41,385 bases of DNA from a bacterium (GTDB lineage: Bacteria; Desulfobacterota; Deferrisomatia; Deferrisomatales; Deferrisomataceae): the NCBI GenBank assembly GCA_027021615.1, contig JALUTY010000049.1, positions 1 to 41,385 of the forward strand, in the 5' to 3' direction. The notes below the pieces were generated by a model. It searched no databases. It was not told where the DNA came from and saw nothing but the letters and a program-made list of their open reading frames with translations. The first letter of the stretch is position 1. Each line of letters begins with the position of its first letter. This document shows, piece after piece, positions 6,916-16,829 of the stretch. The position numbers and the translations under genes are program-made.

Positions 6916-9900
6916 TGCGCCTCGTGGAGATCCACGTCGATGGGTTCGGGGCGCTCCGGGATCGGTCCATCACCGACCTGCCGCCGGGCCTGTGCGTGTT
7001 CCACGGAGCCAACGAGGCCGGCAAGAGCACCCTGCTGGCGTTCGTGCGGCGGATCCTGTTCGGGTTCCCCGACCGCCGGTCCAACGTGAACCACTACGAC
7101 TGCGTGCACGGGGGCAAGAAGAAGGGGCGCCTGGTGTTCCTCCGGGGCGACGAGCGCGTGGTGGTGGAACGGGTCGAGGGCGCCCGGGGCGGGCCCGTGA
7201 AGGTGGTGTTCGCGGACGGCACCCAGGGCGGCGAGGTCGAGCTGAGCCGGCTTCTGGGCAGCACCACCCGCGACGTGTACCAGAGCGTGCTCGCCTTCAG
7301 CCTGGACGAGCTCCAGACCTTCGAGACCCTTGCGAGCAACCAGGTGGCCGACGCCCTCTCGGTGGCGGCCATGGGCGAGAACCCCCAGCGGCTCGGGCAG
7401 GTGCGGGCGGAGTGGGAGAACGAGCTCCGGGAGCTGTTCACCCCCAGGGCCCACAAGGCCGCGGTCACCGAGGGGCTGCGGAGGATCGAGGACCTCCGGG
7501 ACCGCGTCCGGGAGATGGAGCGGGACCCGGAGGCCTACGCCCGCCTGTGCGAGGAGATCGCCTCGCTGGAGGACGAGCTCCGGTCACTGGAGTCCGAGCG
7601 CAGGGAGAAGGGGGGGCTCCTCGTGGAGGTCCGCAACCTCATCCACGCGTGGCCGGACTGGCACGCGCGGGCCTTGGCCGCGGCCGAGCTTGCCGAGCTG
7701 CCCCGGGTGCCCTCGTTCCCCCCCGACGGGATCGGCCGGCTCGAGACCCTGGCGGGGGAACGCAGGACCCTCGAGCGGACCGGCGCCCAGCTCGGGGAAC
7801 GTCTCCACGAGGTCCGGCGGGAGCTGGCCGCCGTCGAGTGGGACGGGGCGCTCCTGGCCGAGGCCCGGGCGGTGCGGGGGCTGGAGCGGGGCCTGAGCGG
7901 GTTCGAGGAGGCCCAGGGCCAGGTCCGGTCCCTGGAGCGCGAGCTCCAGGACCTGGAGCGGCGGCTGGAGTCCCTGGCCCGGGAGATCGGGCCGGGGTGG
8001 GCCGACCCGGAACGGCTGAGGCGGTTCGACCTGTCGAGCCGGAGCCGGGAGGCGTTCAGGGAACTCCAGGAGGCGGTGCGGGAGGGCCGGCACCGGGTGG
8101 AGGCCCTGCAGCGGGAGCGGGAGGCCGCCGAGAGGGCGCGGGCCGAGGCCGTGGAGATCGAACGCCAGCGGGCAGAGGCGTACCAAGAGATCCCGGAGCC
8201 TCCCCCCGGCCTCGACGAACGGGAGATCCAGGCCCATCACAGCAAACAGCAGCACTTTGCCGCGGCGCTTCGCGACCTGCCCTTGCGCAGGGAGGAGCTG
8301 CGCCGGGAGCGGGACGACCTGGCCCGGTTCCTCCAGGAGGTGGACCTGGACTGGCCCGAGGAGCGGATCGAGGGGCTCACCGGCACGGTGACCCTGCGGG
8401 AGGGGGTGCGCCGGGCCCAGGACCGCCTGGCCCGGGCCGACGAGGCGGTCACGCGCGCGGAATTGGCCGAGCGCCAGGCCCGGGAGCGGCTCGAAGAGGC
8501 CCGGGTCAAGGCGCTCCAGGCAGAGGGGCGGCTCGGGGAGGCCCCGGCCCCGCCCGTGCGGGACGAGGACGAGCTCCGGCAGCGCCGGGACCTGGTGCGC
8601 CGGCTCCGGGCCCGGCACGGGGCCGTGCTGCGCCTGGAAGCTGAGGTCCGGGCGGGGGAGCAGCGCCTGGCCGACCTGGAGGAGTCGCTGAGCGTCCGGG
8701 GCGGGCCCGACTCGGACGCCGGGACCCGGCTGCCCGGGTGGGTGTGGGGCGCGGCCGGCGTCGGCCTGGTGGCCGTGGCCGGCTGGGCGCTCCAATCCGG
8801 GAACGCGGCGCTGGCGGCCGCCCTGGCCGTGCTGGCCGCCGGGGGGGCGGTCGGGTACGGGCTCGTGCGGCGGCGCACCGCCCAGGTGGCCGCCGCGGAG
8901 CAGGCCCTCCGCAGGAGGCGCGACCAGGTGCGGGCCGAGCGGGAGGCCCTGCAAGACCGCCTCGGGGCGGCCCGGAAGGAGCTGGCCGACCTGTGCGAGG
9001 CCGGTGGGATCCCCGTGCCGGTCACGGACGAGGTGCTGGAGACCCTGGAGGCGGAGCTCGACGCCTGGGCCGGCCAGCTCCGGGAGCGCCGGATGCTGCT
9101 TCGGGCGGCGGACGAGGCCCGGGCCGAGCAGGCCGAGGCGGGAAGGAGGCTCGAGGCGGCCGAGCAGACCCGGGCCGAGGCGGGGCGGGCCCTGGAGGCG
9201 GCCCGCCGGGAGTGGGCGGACTGGCTCGGCCGGAACGGCTTCGACCCCTCCCTGTCGCCGGACATGGCCGTGGACGTGCTGCGCCGGTTGGAGGCGGCCC
9301 GGGAGCGGATGCGCTCGATCCGTAGCCTCGAGGACCGGATCGAGCGCATGGAGGAGACGTTGCGCGCAGACGTGGCCGGGCTCAACGCGCTCCTGGCGCG
9401 CCTGGGTCGGCCACCGGTGGAGCCGGAGTGGTTCGTGGAGACGGTCGGCAACCTGCTCGCCGAGGCGGACCGCGTCAAGGAGCTCGTGCGCCAGAAACAG
9501 GCGGCCCGGGAACGGGCCGAGGAGGCCCGCCGGAACCGGGAGCGGGCCGAGGAGGCCCTGGGGCAGGCCGACGAGCGGCTTCGGGACGCGCGCCAGGCCC
9601 TGGAGCGCGCCGAGGCGGCGTGGGCCGCCTGGGTCCGCGAGCAGGGCCTGCCCGAAGGGCTGTCGGTGGACGCGGCCGTGGACGTGCTCCGCCGCGTCGA
9701 GGCGTGCCAGGAGATCCTCGATCGCATCGAGGAGGGGCGCGCAGGGCTGGAGCAGCGCAAGAGCCGGGCCGCGGAGTTCCTCCGCCGGGCGAACGAGGTG
9801 CTGGCGGGGCTGGGCCGGCCGCCCTGCGACCCGGGGCAGGTGCCCGGCGCGGTGGCCGCGCTGGCCCAGGACCTGGAGCACGCCCAGAGGGCCTTTCAGA

Positions 9901-10835
9901 AGGCCGAGGGCCTTAAGGCCCGGATCGCCGACCTGGAGGGGGAGCTGCGGTCCCTGGAGGGCCCCTTGCGGGCGAACCGCTCCGAGATCGAGGGCCTGCT
10001 CCGGAAGGCCGGGGCCCGAGACGAGGACGAGTTCCGTCGCAAGGCCGAGGTGTTCCGGCGCAGGGCCGAGCTGGAGCGAGAGGTACGGATCCGGGAGGCC
10101 TCGCTGGCGAACCTGCTGGGCGACGGGGCGCTCGAGATGCTGGAGCGGGCCTACCGGGAGCGGAGCGCGGAGGACTACCGGCAGCAGGAGGCCGCGCTGG
10201 CCCAGGAGCTGGAGACCCTGGGTGACCGGATCAGCGAGCTCCACCAGCGCCTGGGGGCGAAGCGACGCGAGCTCGACCAGCTGGAGAAAAAGGAGGAGAT
10301 CTCGGCCCTCCGGCTCCGGCTCGCGGCCGAGACCGGGGCCCTGCAGGACCGGGCCCGACAGTGGGCGCGGCTGCGGCTGGCCCTGTTCGTCCTCGAGAAG
10401 GCCCGGGAGAAGTACGAGGAGAGCCATCGGCCCGAGGTGCTGAGGGAGGCCGAGACCACCTTCGCCCGGCTCACCTCCGGCCGCTATGTGGGCATCCGGT
10501 CTCCGCTGGGCGAGAAGGGGGCCCTGCGGGTGGTCGCGGCCGACCGGTCCGAGCTCACGCCCGGGCAGCTCAGCCGGGGCACGGCCGAGCAGCTCTACCT
10601 CTCGATCCGGTTCGGGTTCGTGCGCCGATTCCTGCGGGGCACCGAGCCCCTGCCCCTGGTGTTCGACGACATCCTCGTGAACTTCGACCCCGACCGGGCC
10701 CGGGCCGCGTGCGAGGCCATCCGAGACCTGGCCGACGAGGCCCAGATCCTCTTCTTCACCTGCCACCCCGAGACCGTGGACCGGTTCCGCATCGTCTGTC
10801 CCCAACTGGAGGTGAGGGAGCTCGTCGCTTCGTAG
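6915..10835 (+). CDS. SbcC/YhaN-like SMC-type ATPase with a membrane hairpin in the coiled coil
   Basis: The product has 1306 residues. Walker A is GANEAGKST (31-39), the NEAGKS form found in YhaN-like proteins. Long Arg/Glu/Ala-rich coiled-coil segments fill the middle. Near residues 607-655 a hydrophobic stretch reads as two closely spaced transmembrane helices, a feature of the YhaN group and not of classical SbcC. The C-terminal end has a signature-like [15 protein letters not shown] and a Walker [11 protein letters not shown], then a switch-like FFTCH. With its partner it probably processes DNA ends or unusual DNA structures, perhaps at the membrane. The ATG overlaps the preceding stop. 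The shadow frame extending upstream to 6717 is not used. Confidence 0.87.
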   Translation: MRLVEIHVDGFGALRDRSITDLPPGLCVFHGANEAGKSTLLAFVRRILFGFPDRRSNVNHYDCVHGGKKKGRLVFLRGDERVVVERVEGARGGPVKVVFADGTQGGEVELSRLLGSTTRDVYQSVLAFSLDELQTFETLASNQVADALSVAAMGENPQRLGQVRAEWENELRELFTPRAHKAAVTEGLRRIEDLRDRVREMERDPEAYARLCEEIASLEDELRSLESERREKGGLLVEVRNLIHAWPDWHARALAAAELAELPRVPSFPPDGIGRLETLAGERRTLERTGAQLGERLHEVRRELAAVEWDGALLAEARAVRGLERGLSGFEEAQGQVRSLERELQDLERRLESLAREIGPGWADPERLRRFDLSSRSREAFRELQEAVREGRHRVEALQREREAAERARAEAVEIERQRAEAYQEIPEPPPGLDEREIQAHHSKQQHFAAALRDLPLRREELRRERDDLARFLQEVDLDWPEERIEGLTGTVTLREGVRRAQDRLARADEAVTRAELAERQARERLEEARVKALQAEGRLGEAPAPPVRDEDELRQRRDLVRRLRARHGAVLRLEAEVRAGEQRLADLEESLSVRGGPDSDAGTRLPGWVWGAAGVGLVAVAGWALQSGNAALAAALAVLAAGGAVGYGLVRRRTAQVAAAEQALRRRRDQVRAEREALQDRLGAARKELADLCEAGGIPVPVTDEVLETLEAELDAWAGQLRERRMLLRAADEARAEQAEAGRRLEAAEQTRAEAGRALEAARREWADWLGRNGFDPSLSPDMAVDVLRRLEAARERMRSIRSLEDRIERMEETLRADVAGLNALLARLGRPPVEPEWFVETVGNLLAEADRVKELVRQKQAARERAEEARRNRERAEEALGQADERLRDARQALERAEAAWAAWVREQGLPEGLSVDAAVDVLRRVEACQEILDRIEEGRAGLEQRKSRAAEFLRRANEVLAGLGRPPCDPGQVPGAVAALAQDLEHAQRAFQKAEGLKARIADLEGELRSLEGPLRANRSEIEGLLRKAGARDEDEFRRKAEVFRRRAELEREVRIREASLANLLGDGALEMLERAYRERSAEDYRQQEAALAQELETLGDRISELHQRLGAKRRELDQLEKKEEISALRLRLAAETGALQDRARQWARLRLALFVLEKAREKYEESHRPEVLREAETTFARLTSGRYVGIRSPLGEKGALRVVAADRSELTPGQLSRGTAEQLYLSIRFGFVRRFLRGTEPLPLVFDDILVNFDPDRARAACEAIRDLADEAQILFFTCHPETVDRFRIVCPQLEVRELVAS

Positions 10836-10853
10836 CGGGGTGTACGGCCGGAG

Positions 10854-10910
10854 GCCCCCCTGGGGGGCGGTGCTTGAAGGGTCCGGGGCGGTTCGGCTAC
10901 CATGCCCCGG
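10854..10910 (+). other. two GC-only hairpins between the YhaN-like gene and the M23 peptidase gene
   Basis: GCCCCC (10854-10859) pairs with GGGGGC (10863-10868) around CTG. CCGGGGC (10883-10889) pairs with GCCCCGG (10904-10910). No T-run follows either. They could slow transcription or shape the leader of the peptidase mRNA. The second contains CATGCCCC, also the 3' end of the 41-bp repeat, but does not align over the full element. Confidence 0.3.
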
Positions 10911-10934
10911 CCCCGTGCTTCCCCCGGACGAGCC

Positions 10935-12263
10935 ATGAGACGACCTTCCGACCGCGCCGTGGTACAGGCGCTCCTCTTGGCGGCTTGCTTTCTCATCCTG
11001 GCCCGGCCCGAGCGGCTGTGGTCGTCGATCCCCCCGCGGCTTCCCCCCGACGTGGTGGCCCCGGTGTTCGAGCCGGTGGCCGACCCGGTGGTTCCGCCCC
11101 TGTCCGAGATCCTGGCCGACCGGGCCGAGGACGGGCTGCTGCGGGCGGCCGGGGCCCGCAGGGTGGCCGGCAAGGTGGGCCGGGGGGAGAACCTGGCCTC
11201 GCTGCTGGGGGCCGCCGGGGTGCCGGCCCGGGAGGTGCTGGCGTTCGCAAAGGCCCTGAAGCCCGCCCTGGATCCCCGGCGGATACGGCCGGGCGACGAC
11301 TACGAGGTGTGGGTGGGGCCCGGGGGCCGGATCGTGCGGTTCGAGTACCGCCGCAGCCCCCTGGAGGTGTACCGGGCCGAGGCCATCCCGGCGGGCGGGT
11401 GGAGGGCCTGGCGGGTGGACGTGCCGGTGGACCGGCGCGAGACCAGCCTGGTGGGCCGGGTGGACGGCAGCCTGTACGAGGCGTTCCTGGGAGCCGGGGC
11501 CGACGTGGACCTGGTCATGGCGTTCGTGGAGCTGTTCTCCTGGGACGTGGACTTCACCCGCGAGACCCGGGAGGGGGACGAGTTCCGGGTGATCTACGAG
11601 CGGCTGTGGGTGGGGGACGAGCTGGTGGGCAACGGCCGGATCCTGGCGGCCCAGTACCGGGGCCGCTCGGGCACCCACACGGCCGTGTACTACCGCTCCA
11701 AGCGTACCGAGGGGTACTTCGACCCCGACGGCGGCAGCGTGCGCAAGAGCTTCCTGCGCTCGCCCCTGCGGTTCACCCGGATCTCGAGCCGGTTCTCCCT
11801 GCGGCGGCGCCACCCGATCCTGAAGGTCGTGCGGCCCCACCGGGGGGTGGACTACGCCGCGCCCCGGGGTACGCCGGTGTGGAGCGTGGCCGACGGGGTG
11901 GTGAAGTTCGCGGGCTGGAAGGGGTCGGCTGGCAAGGTGGTGATCGTGCGCCACAGCCGGGGGTACGAGACCTACTACAACCACCTGTCCCGGTTCGCCC
12001 GGGGGGTGCGGCGGGGCACGCGGGTGCGCCAGGGCCAGGTGATCGGGTATGTGGGGAGCACGGGGCTGGCCACCGGCCCCCACCTGGACTTCCGGGTGAA
12101 GAAGAGCGGCCGGTGGGTCAACCCCCTGACCGAGCGCTACCCGGCGGGGGACCCGGTCCCCAGGGCCGAGCTCGAGGCCTACCGGGCCTGGGCGGCCCGA
12201 TGGGTGGAGCGGCTCCAGGCCCTGTCGCCGCGGATGGAGGTGGCCCGGGAGGCCCGGCCGTGA
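10935..12263 (+). CDS. M23-family cell-wall metallopeptidase with OapA/LysM-like domain (MepM-like)
   Basis: The product has 442 residues. A hydrophobic stretch near residues 9-22 acts as signal peptide or anchor. A LysM/OapA-like region ([12 protein letters not shown], then [13 protein letters not shown]) precedes the LytM/M23 core. The core has HRGVD (H302, D306) and ends in HLD (383-385), where most members have HLH. H302, D306 and the third position of the HxH motif bind zinc in the family, so Asp385 may replace the usual histidine ligand; I recall such variants in deltaproteobacterial members. The predicted job is cutting peptidoglycan cross-links in the periplasm. The ATG at 10935 lies just before the hydrophobic stretch and is preferred to 10902. 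The stop overlaps dtd as GTGA. Confidence 0.85.
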   Translation: MRRPSDRAVVQALLLAACFLILARPERLWSSIPPRLPPDVVAPVFEPVADPVVPPLSEILADRAEDGLLRAAGARRVAGKVGRGENLASLLGAAGVPAREVLAFAKALKPALDPRRIRPGDDYEVWVGPGGRIVRFEYRRSPLEVYRAEAIPAGGWRAWRVDVPVDRRETSLVGRVDGSLYEAFLGAGADVDLVMAFVELFSWDVDFTRETREGDEFRVIYERLWVGDELVGNGRILAAQYRGRSGTHTAVYYRSKRTEGYFDPDGGSVRKSFLRSPLRFTRISSRFSLRRRHPILKVVRPHRGVDYAAPRGTPVWSVADGVVKFAGWKGSAGKVVIVRHSRGYETYYNHLSRFARGVRRGTRVRQGQVIGYVGSTGLATGPHLDFRVKKSGRWVNPLTERYPAGDPVPRAELEAYRAWAARWVERLQALSPRMEVAREARP

Positions 12264-12709
12264 GGGCCGTGGTCCAGCGGGTCAGCCGGGCCGAGGTGCG
12301 GGTGGGGGGCGAGCCGGTGGGCCGGATCGGCCGCGGATTTTTGGTGCTGGTGGGGATGGAGCCCGACGACGACGCCGAGGACGCGGCTTACGTGGCCGGC
12401 AAGGTGGCGGGCCTGCGGGTGTTCGAGGACGAGGCCGGCCGGATGAACCGGGATCTGGCGGCCGTGGACGGGGCGGTGCTCCTGGTGAGCCAGTTCACCC
12501 TGCTGGGGGACTGCCGCAAGGGCCGTCGGCCGTCGTTCACGGGTGCGGCCCCGCCCGACCTGGCCGAGGCCCTGTACGAGGACGTGGCCGAGCGCCTGCG
12601 CCGGGCCGGGGTGCCGGTGGCCACGGGTCGGTTCCGGGCCGAGATGGAGGTGGAGCTGGTGAACGACGGGCCGGTGACGCTGCTGCTGGACTCGAAACGG
12701 CGGTTCTGA
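12260..12709 (+). CDS. dtd: D-aminoacyl-tRNA deacylase
   Basis: The product has 149 residues, the usual length. It opens with [13 protein letters not shown] and contains the conserved SQFTL and NDGPVT motifs of the Dtd active site. The enzyme removes D-amino acids (and glycine from tRNA-Ala) mischarged onto tRNA. The GTG start at 12260 is set by the conserved N-terminus and overlaps the peptidase stop. The next gene begins three bases after its stop. Confidence 0.95.
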   Translation: MRAVVQRVSRAEVRVGGEPVGRIGRGFLVLVGMEPDDDAEDAAYVAGKVAGLRVFEDEAGRMNRDLAAVDGAVLLVSQFTLLGDCRKGRRPSFTGAAPPDLAEALYEDVAERLRRAGVPVATGRFRAEMEVELVNDGPVTLLLDSKRRF

Positions 12710-12711
12710 CC

Positions 12712-13215
12712 ATGGTGCTGGGTGTTCTTTCCGACACCCATCTGTCCGAGCCCGACGAGCGGCTCGAGGCGGTGCTGGCCGGCCCCCTGGGGCCGGCCCA
12801 GATGCTCCTGCACGCGGGCGACCACACCGGGCCGGCCGTGGTGGACCACCTGGAGTTCGTGGAGCCCCGGCCGTACCACGGGGTGCTGGGCAACATGGAC
12901 GGGCCCGGGCTCGCGGGACGGCTGCCCCCCACCCGGGTGCTGGAGGTGGGAGGGTGCCGGGTGGGCCTGATCCACGGCTGGGGTCCGCCCGACGGCCTGG
13001 TGAACCGGGTGGCCGGGGTGTTCCGGGCCGAGGAGGTGAGCCTGGTGGTGTTCGGCCACAGCCACCGGGCCGAGGACCGGATGGTGGGAGGAATTCGGCT
13101 CGTGAACCCCGGCTCCGCGTTCGATCGGCGCTGGTCGCTCCGCCGCACGGTGGCCCTGGTGGAGGTGGGGCCGTCCGGGGTGGTGGGGGTGGAGTTCGTG
13201 GAGGTGCCGGGGTGA
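12712..13215 (+). CDS. YfcE/MJ0936-type metallophosphoesterase
   Basis: The product has 167 residues. It has the compact phosphodiesterase pattern: SDTHL near the start, HAGDHT, LGNMDG, IHGWG and FGHSHRAE, then NPGSAFDRR. These residues bind two metal ions. Family members hydrolyse simple phosphodiesters in vitro, and their cellular substrate is usually unknown. The C-terminus overlaps the next gene by four bases (GTGA). It lies in one run with dtd and a HIT protein, which suggests shared transcription and not a shared pathway. Confidence 0.88.
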   Translation: MVLGVLSDTHLSEPDERLEAVLAGPLGPAQMLLHAGDHTGPAVVDHLEFVEPRPYHGVLGNMDGPGLAGRLPPTRVLEVGGCRVGLIHGWGPPDGLVNRVAGVFRAEEVSLVVFGHSHRAEDRMVGGIRLVNPGSAFDRRWSLRRTVALVEVGPSGVVGVEFVEVPG

Positions 13216-13703
13216 CCCCGAAGCGGCTGTGGGCGCCCTGGCGCATCGAGTACATCCGGGGGCCCAAGCCCCAGGGGTGCGTGTTCTGCAACGCCCTGGC
13301 TGCGGGGGACGACCCGGGCGCGCTGATCCTCCGGCGGCGCGGGGGCGCCTTTGTCATCATGAACCGCTACCCGTACAATGCGGGGCATCTCATGGTGCTG
13401 CCGGTGCGCCACGTGGGCGGCATGGAGGACCTGTCCCCGGCCGAGGCCGCGGAGGTGTGGCGGCTGGCGGTGGAGGCCAAGGCCGCCCTCGACCGGGTGG
13501 TGCGGCCCGACGGGTACAACGTGGGCCTCAACCTGGGCCGGGCCGCCGGGGCCGGGGTGGCCGAGCACCTGCACCTGCACGTGGTGCCCCGGTGGGTGGG
13601 CGACACGAACTTCCTCCCGGTGCTCGACGACGTGCGGGTGGTGAATCAGTACCTGGAGGACCTGTACGCCCAGATCCGCGAGGCCTGGACCGAGCGGGCC
13701 TGA
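13212..13703 (+). CDS. HIT-family nucleotide hydrolase or phosphorylase
   Basis: The product has 163 residues. The N-terminal WAPWRIEYI and a CVFC pair resemble bacterial HIT proteins related to Ap4A phosphorylase. The catalytic histidine triad is HLHLHVVPRW, preceded by GLNLGRAAGAG. Such proteins act on nucleoside phosphates through a nucleotidyl-histidine intermediate; the exact substrate cannot be read here. The GTG start at 13212 overlaps the previous stop and places the conserved N-terminus correctly. Confidence 0.9.
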   Translation: MTPKRLWAPWRIEYIRGPKPQGCVFCNALAAGDDPGALILRRRGGAFVIMNRYPYNAGHLMVLPVRHVGGMEDLSPAEAAEVWRLAVEAKAALDRVVRPDGYNVGLNLGRAAGAGVAEHLHLHVVPRWVGDTNFLPVLDDVRVVNQYLEDLYAQIREAWTERA

Positions 13704-13736
13704 GGGCGGGGATCGTCCGGCTTCGAGGAGGAGTCC

Positions 13737-14153
13737 ATGTTTCGTTTCATCAAGCGGGTGGTGCTGGCCGCGGTGATCGTGGCGGTGGCCCTGGTGGCGA
13801 TCCAGCCCGAGAACCTCCAGGCCCTGGGCCAGACGATCCAGTTCCACATCAAGCTCTGGGACCTGTGGACCTTCTACTCCACCCCCCCGTTCCCGGTGGC
13901 CCTGCTGTTCGGGGTGTTCTTCCTGCTGGGCCTGGTGGTGGCCGGGTTCCACGGGATCTTCGAGCGGATCGCGCGGCGGGCCGAGGTGCGCAAGCGCGAC
14001 CGCCGCATCCGCGAGCTGGAGAAGGAGCTCGAGCGCCTGCGCAAGCAGCTGGCCGAGCTGCCCCCGCCCCCGCCCGAGCCGAGCCCCCCGGCCCAGACCG
14101 GCCCCGCCGCCCCGCCTGCGGCCGCTCCCCCCGAGGAGGAGCCCACTCTTTAG
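13737..14153 (+). CDS. LapA-domain inner-membrane protein
   Basis: The product has 138 residues. There are two membrane helices (about 7-24 and 53-76), the second with the FPVALLFGVFFLLG pattern of LapA (YciS) proteins. A basic coiled coil follows (about 80-112), then a Pro/Glu tail. In enterobacteria LapA works with LapB in control of lipopolysaccharide synthesis. No LapB is adjacent here, although a TPR protein lies two genes downstream. The ribosome site GAGGAG ends five bases before the ATG. Confidence 0.75.
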   Translation: MFRFIKRVVLAAVIVAVALVAIQPENLQALGQTIQFHIKLWDLWTFYSTPPFPVALLFGVFFLLGLVVAGFHGIFERIARRAEVRKRDRRIRELEKELERLRKQLAELPPPPPEPSPPAQTGPAAPPAAAPPEEEPTL

Positions 14154-14168
14154 CACCGCGGAGAGCCC

Positions 14169-16829
14169 ATGCCGGCCGCCCCCCAACCCAAGAACGAGGC
14201 TGGCGCACCCCGGCTCACGCCCATGATGCGCCAGTACCTGGAGCTCAAGCAGGCCCACCCCGACTGCATCCTGCTGTTCCGCCTTGGCGACTTCTACGAG
14301 ATGTTCTTCGAGGACGCCGAGGTGGCCAGCCGGGAGCTCGAGATCACTCTGACCAGCCGCGAGAAGGGGGACAACGCCGTGCCCATGTGCGGGGTGCCCT
14401 GGCACTCGGCCAAGGGTTACATCGCCCGGCTGGTGGAACGCGGCCACAAGGTGGCGATCTGCGAGCAGGTGGAGGACCCCCGCGAGGCCAAGGGCATCGT
14501 GCGCCGCGAGGTGGTACAGGTCATCACCCCCGGGCTGGTGACCGACACCGAGATGATCGAGGCCAAGGAGCCCCAGTACCTGGCCGCGGTGACGCCCGGC
14601 CGCCGGGCCGTGGGGTTCGCCTACGCCGACGTCACCACCGGCACGTTTCGGGTGGGCGAGGCCCGGGACTGGGACGAGCTGGCCGACGAGCTCGGCCGGG
14701 TGGGCCCCCGGGAGGTGCTGGTGCCCGAGGGCGAGGAGGTGCCGCCCGCGGTGTTCGGCCCGGGGGTCGAGGTGACCCGCCGGCCGGCCGAGGAGTCCGA
14801 CCGACGCCGGGCCCGGAAGCGGCTGCGGGACCACCTGGCCGGGGCCGACCTGGCCGGCTACGGCGTGGACGACCTGGCCGAGGGGCTCCGGGCCGCGGCC
14901 GCGGTGCTCACCTACGTGGGCGCCAACTACCCCAGCGCCCTGGCCAACCTGAGGTCCCTGGCCCGGCACGCCTCGGGAACCCACCTGGTGCTCGACGAGA
15001 CCACCCTGCGCAACCTGGAGGTGTTCGCCACCCTGTCGGGGGGCCGGCGGGAGGGCACCCTGGTCCACCTGCTGGACCGGACCCGCACGCCCATGGGAGG
15101 CCGGTGCCTGCGGGAGTGGCTGGCGTTTCCCCTGCGGGACGTGGACGCGATCCGGGCCCGCCAGGAAGCGGTGGCCGAGCTGGTGCGCCGGGGCGACACT
15201 CGTCGTCGTATCCGGGAGCTTCTCAAGCAGGTGTACGACGTGGGCCGGCTGGCCGGCAAGGTGGCCATGGCCACGGCCAACGCCCGGGACCTGGTGGCCC
15301 TGCGCACCTCGCTGGGGTGCCTGCCGGGGCTGGCCGAGCTCCTCCACGGCGCGGACTCGGCCCTGCTGGCCGCCCTGGGCCGGGACCTGGGCCCCCTGCC
15401 CGACCTCACCGACCTCCTGACCCGGGCCCTGGTGGACGACCCGCCGGTGGTCCTCACCGAGGGAGGCATCCTGCGCGACGGGTTCGACCCCGAGCTGGAC
15501 GAGCTCCGGCTGATCCAGCGGGACGGCCGGGGCTGGATCGCGGGGCTCCAGGCCCGGGAGCGGGAGCGCACGGGCATCGGGTCGCTCAAGATCGGGTTCA
15601 ACAAGGTGTTCGGGTACTACATCGAGGTCACCCGGGCCAACCTGCACCTGGTGCCCCCGGAGTACGAGCGCCGCCAGACCCTGGCCAACGCCGAGCGGTT
15701 CGTGACCCCCGAGCTCAAGGAGATGGAGGCCAAGGTGCTGGGGGCCGAGGACCGGGCCAAGGCCCTGGAGTACCGGCGGTTCGTGGAGCTGCGCGACGAG
15801 GTGGCCCACCACCTGGACGCGCTGCACGCCCGGGCCCGGGCCCTGGCCGTGCTCGACGTGCTGGCCGCCCTGGCCGAGGTGGCCGTGGAGCGCGGGTACG
15901 CCTGCCCCAAGGTCCACGAGGGGTTCGAGCTGGCCATCCAGGGGGGGCGCCACCCGGTGGTGGAGGCGAGCCTCCAGGGCGAGCGGTTCGTGCCCAACGA
16001 CCTCACCCTGGACGCGGACCAGCACCTGGCTGTCATCACCGGGCCCAACATGGCGGGCAAGTCCACCATCCTCCGGCAGACCGCCCTGATCGTGCTCATG
16101 GCCCAGATGGGCTCGTTCGTGCCGGCCGAGAGCGCGTCGGTGGGCCTGGTGGACCGCATCTTCACCCGGGTGGGGGCGTCGGACGACCTGGCCCGGGGCC
16201 GGTCCACCTTCATGGTGGAGATGACCGAGACGGCCAACATCCTCCACAACGCCACCCCCCGCAGCCTGGTGGTGCTCGACGAGATCGGCCGGGGCACCTC
16301 CACCTTCGACGGCCTGTCCATCGCCTGGGCCGTGGCCGAACACATCCACGACCTGGGCGCCCGTACCCTGTTCGCCACCCACTACCACGAGCTCACCGAT
16401 CTGGAGCGCACCTGCAAGGGGGTGCGCAACTACAACGTGGCCGTGAAGGAGTGGGAAGGGAAGGTGATCTTCCTCCGCCGCCTGGTGGAGGGCGGGGCGA
16501 GCCGCTCCTACGGCATCCAGGTGGGCCGGCTGGCCGGCCTGCCCGAGGCCGTGGTGGCCCGGGCCCGGGAGGTCCTGGAGAACCTGGAGGAGGGGGAGCT
16601 CGACGAGGGGGGGCGGCCCCGGCTGGCCCTCTCGCACCGGCTCGCCGCTGCGGCGCCCCCCCGGCAGCTGGACCTGTTCGCCGCGGCCCGGGAGCGCCGG
16701 CTCACGGGGCTGGTGCGGGAGGTGGCCTCGGTACCCGTGGAGGGCCTGACCCCGGTCGAGGCCCTGGTCCGCCTCGATGAGCTCCGCGCCCGGGCCCGGG
16801 ATCTGCTGGAGAAGGAGGCCCGGGAATGA
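14169..16829 (+). CDS. mutS: DNA mismatch repair protein MutS
   Basis: The product has 886 residues, the usual length. The mismatch-binding N-terminus is present, with the Phe-x-Glu motif in LGDFYEMFF. The ATPase end has Walker A GPNMAGKST (625-633), Walker B DEIGRGTST (704-712) and the ATHYHEL segment. The protein recognises base mismatches and signals to MutL as an ATP-driven clamp; no mutL is in the window. The stop overlaps the ATG of the TPR gene (ATGA). Confidence 0.97.
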   Translation: MPAAPQPKNEAGAPRLTPMMRQYLELKQAHPDCILLFRLGDFYEMFFEDAEVASRELEITLTSREKGDNAVPMCGVPWHSAKGYIARLVERGHKVAICEQVEDPREAKGIVRREVVQVITPGLVTDTEMIEAKEPQYLAAVTPGRRAVGFAYADVTTGTFRVGEARDWDELADELGRVGPREVLVPEGEEVPPAVFGPGVEVTRRPAEESDRRRARKRLRDHLAGADLAGYGVDDLAEGLRAAAAVLTYVGANYPSALANLRSLARHASGTHLVLDETTLRNLEVFATLSGGRREGTLVHLLDRTRTPMGGRCLREWLAFPLRDVDAIRARQEAVAELVRRGDTRRRIRELLKQVYDVGRLAGKVAMATANARDLVALRTSLGCLPGLAELLHGADSALLAALGRDLGPLPDLTDLLTRALVDDPPVVLTEGGILRDGFDPELDELRLIQRDGRGWIAGLQARERERTGIGSLKIGFNKVFGYYIEVTRANLHLVPPEYERRQTLANAERFVTPELKEMEAKVLGAEDRAKALEYRRFVELRDEVAHHLDALHARARALAVLDVLAALAEVAVERGYACPKVHEGFELAIQGGRHPVVEASLQGERFVPNDLTLDADQHLAVITGPNMAGKSTILRQTALIVLMAQMGSFVPAESASVGLVDRIFTRVGASDDLARGRSTFMVEMTETANILHNATPRSLVVLDEIGRGTSTFDGLSIAWAVAEHIHDLGARTLFATHYHELTDLERTCKGVRNYNVAVKEWEGKVIFLRRLVEGGASRSYGIQVGRLAGLPEAVVARAREVLENLEEGELDEGGRPRLALSHRLAAAAPPRQLDLFAAARERRLTGLVREVASVPVEGLTPVEALVRLDELRARARDLLEKEARE

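Noticed and set aside
7584..12083. A 1499-codon open frame on the minus strand
   Set aside because: It is the antisense shadow of the YhaN-like and peptidase genes. GC-rich coding DNA leaves long stop-free antisense frames, and its Pro/Gly/Leu/His-rich product matches no family.
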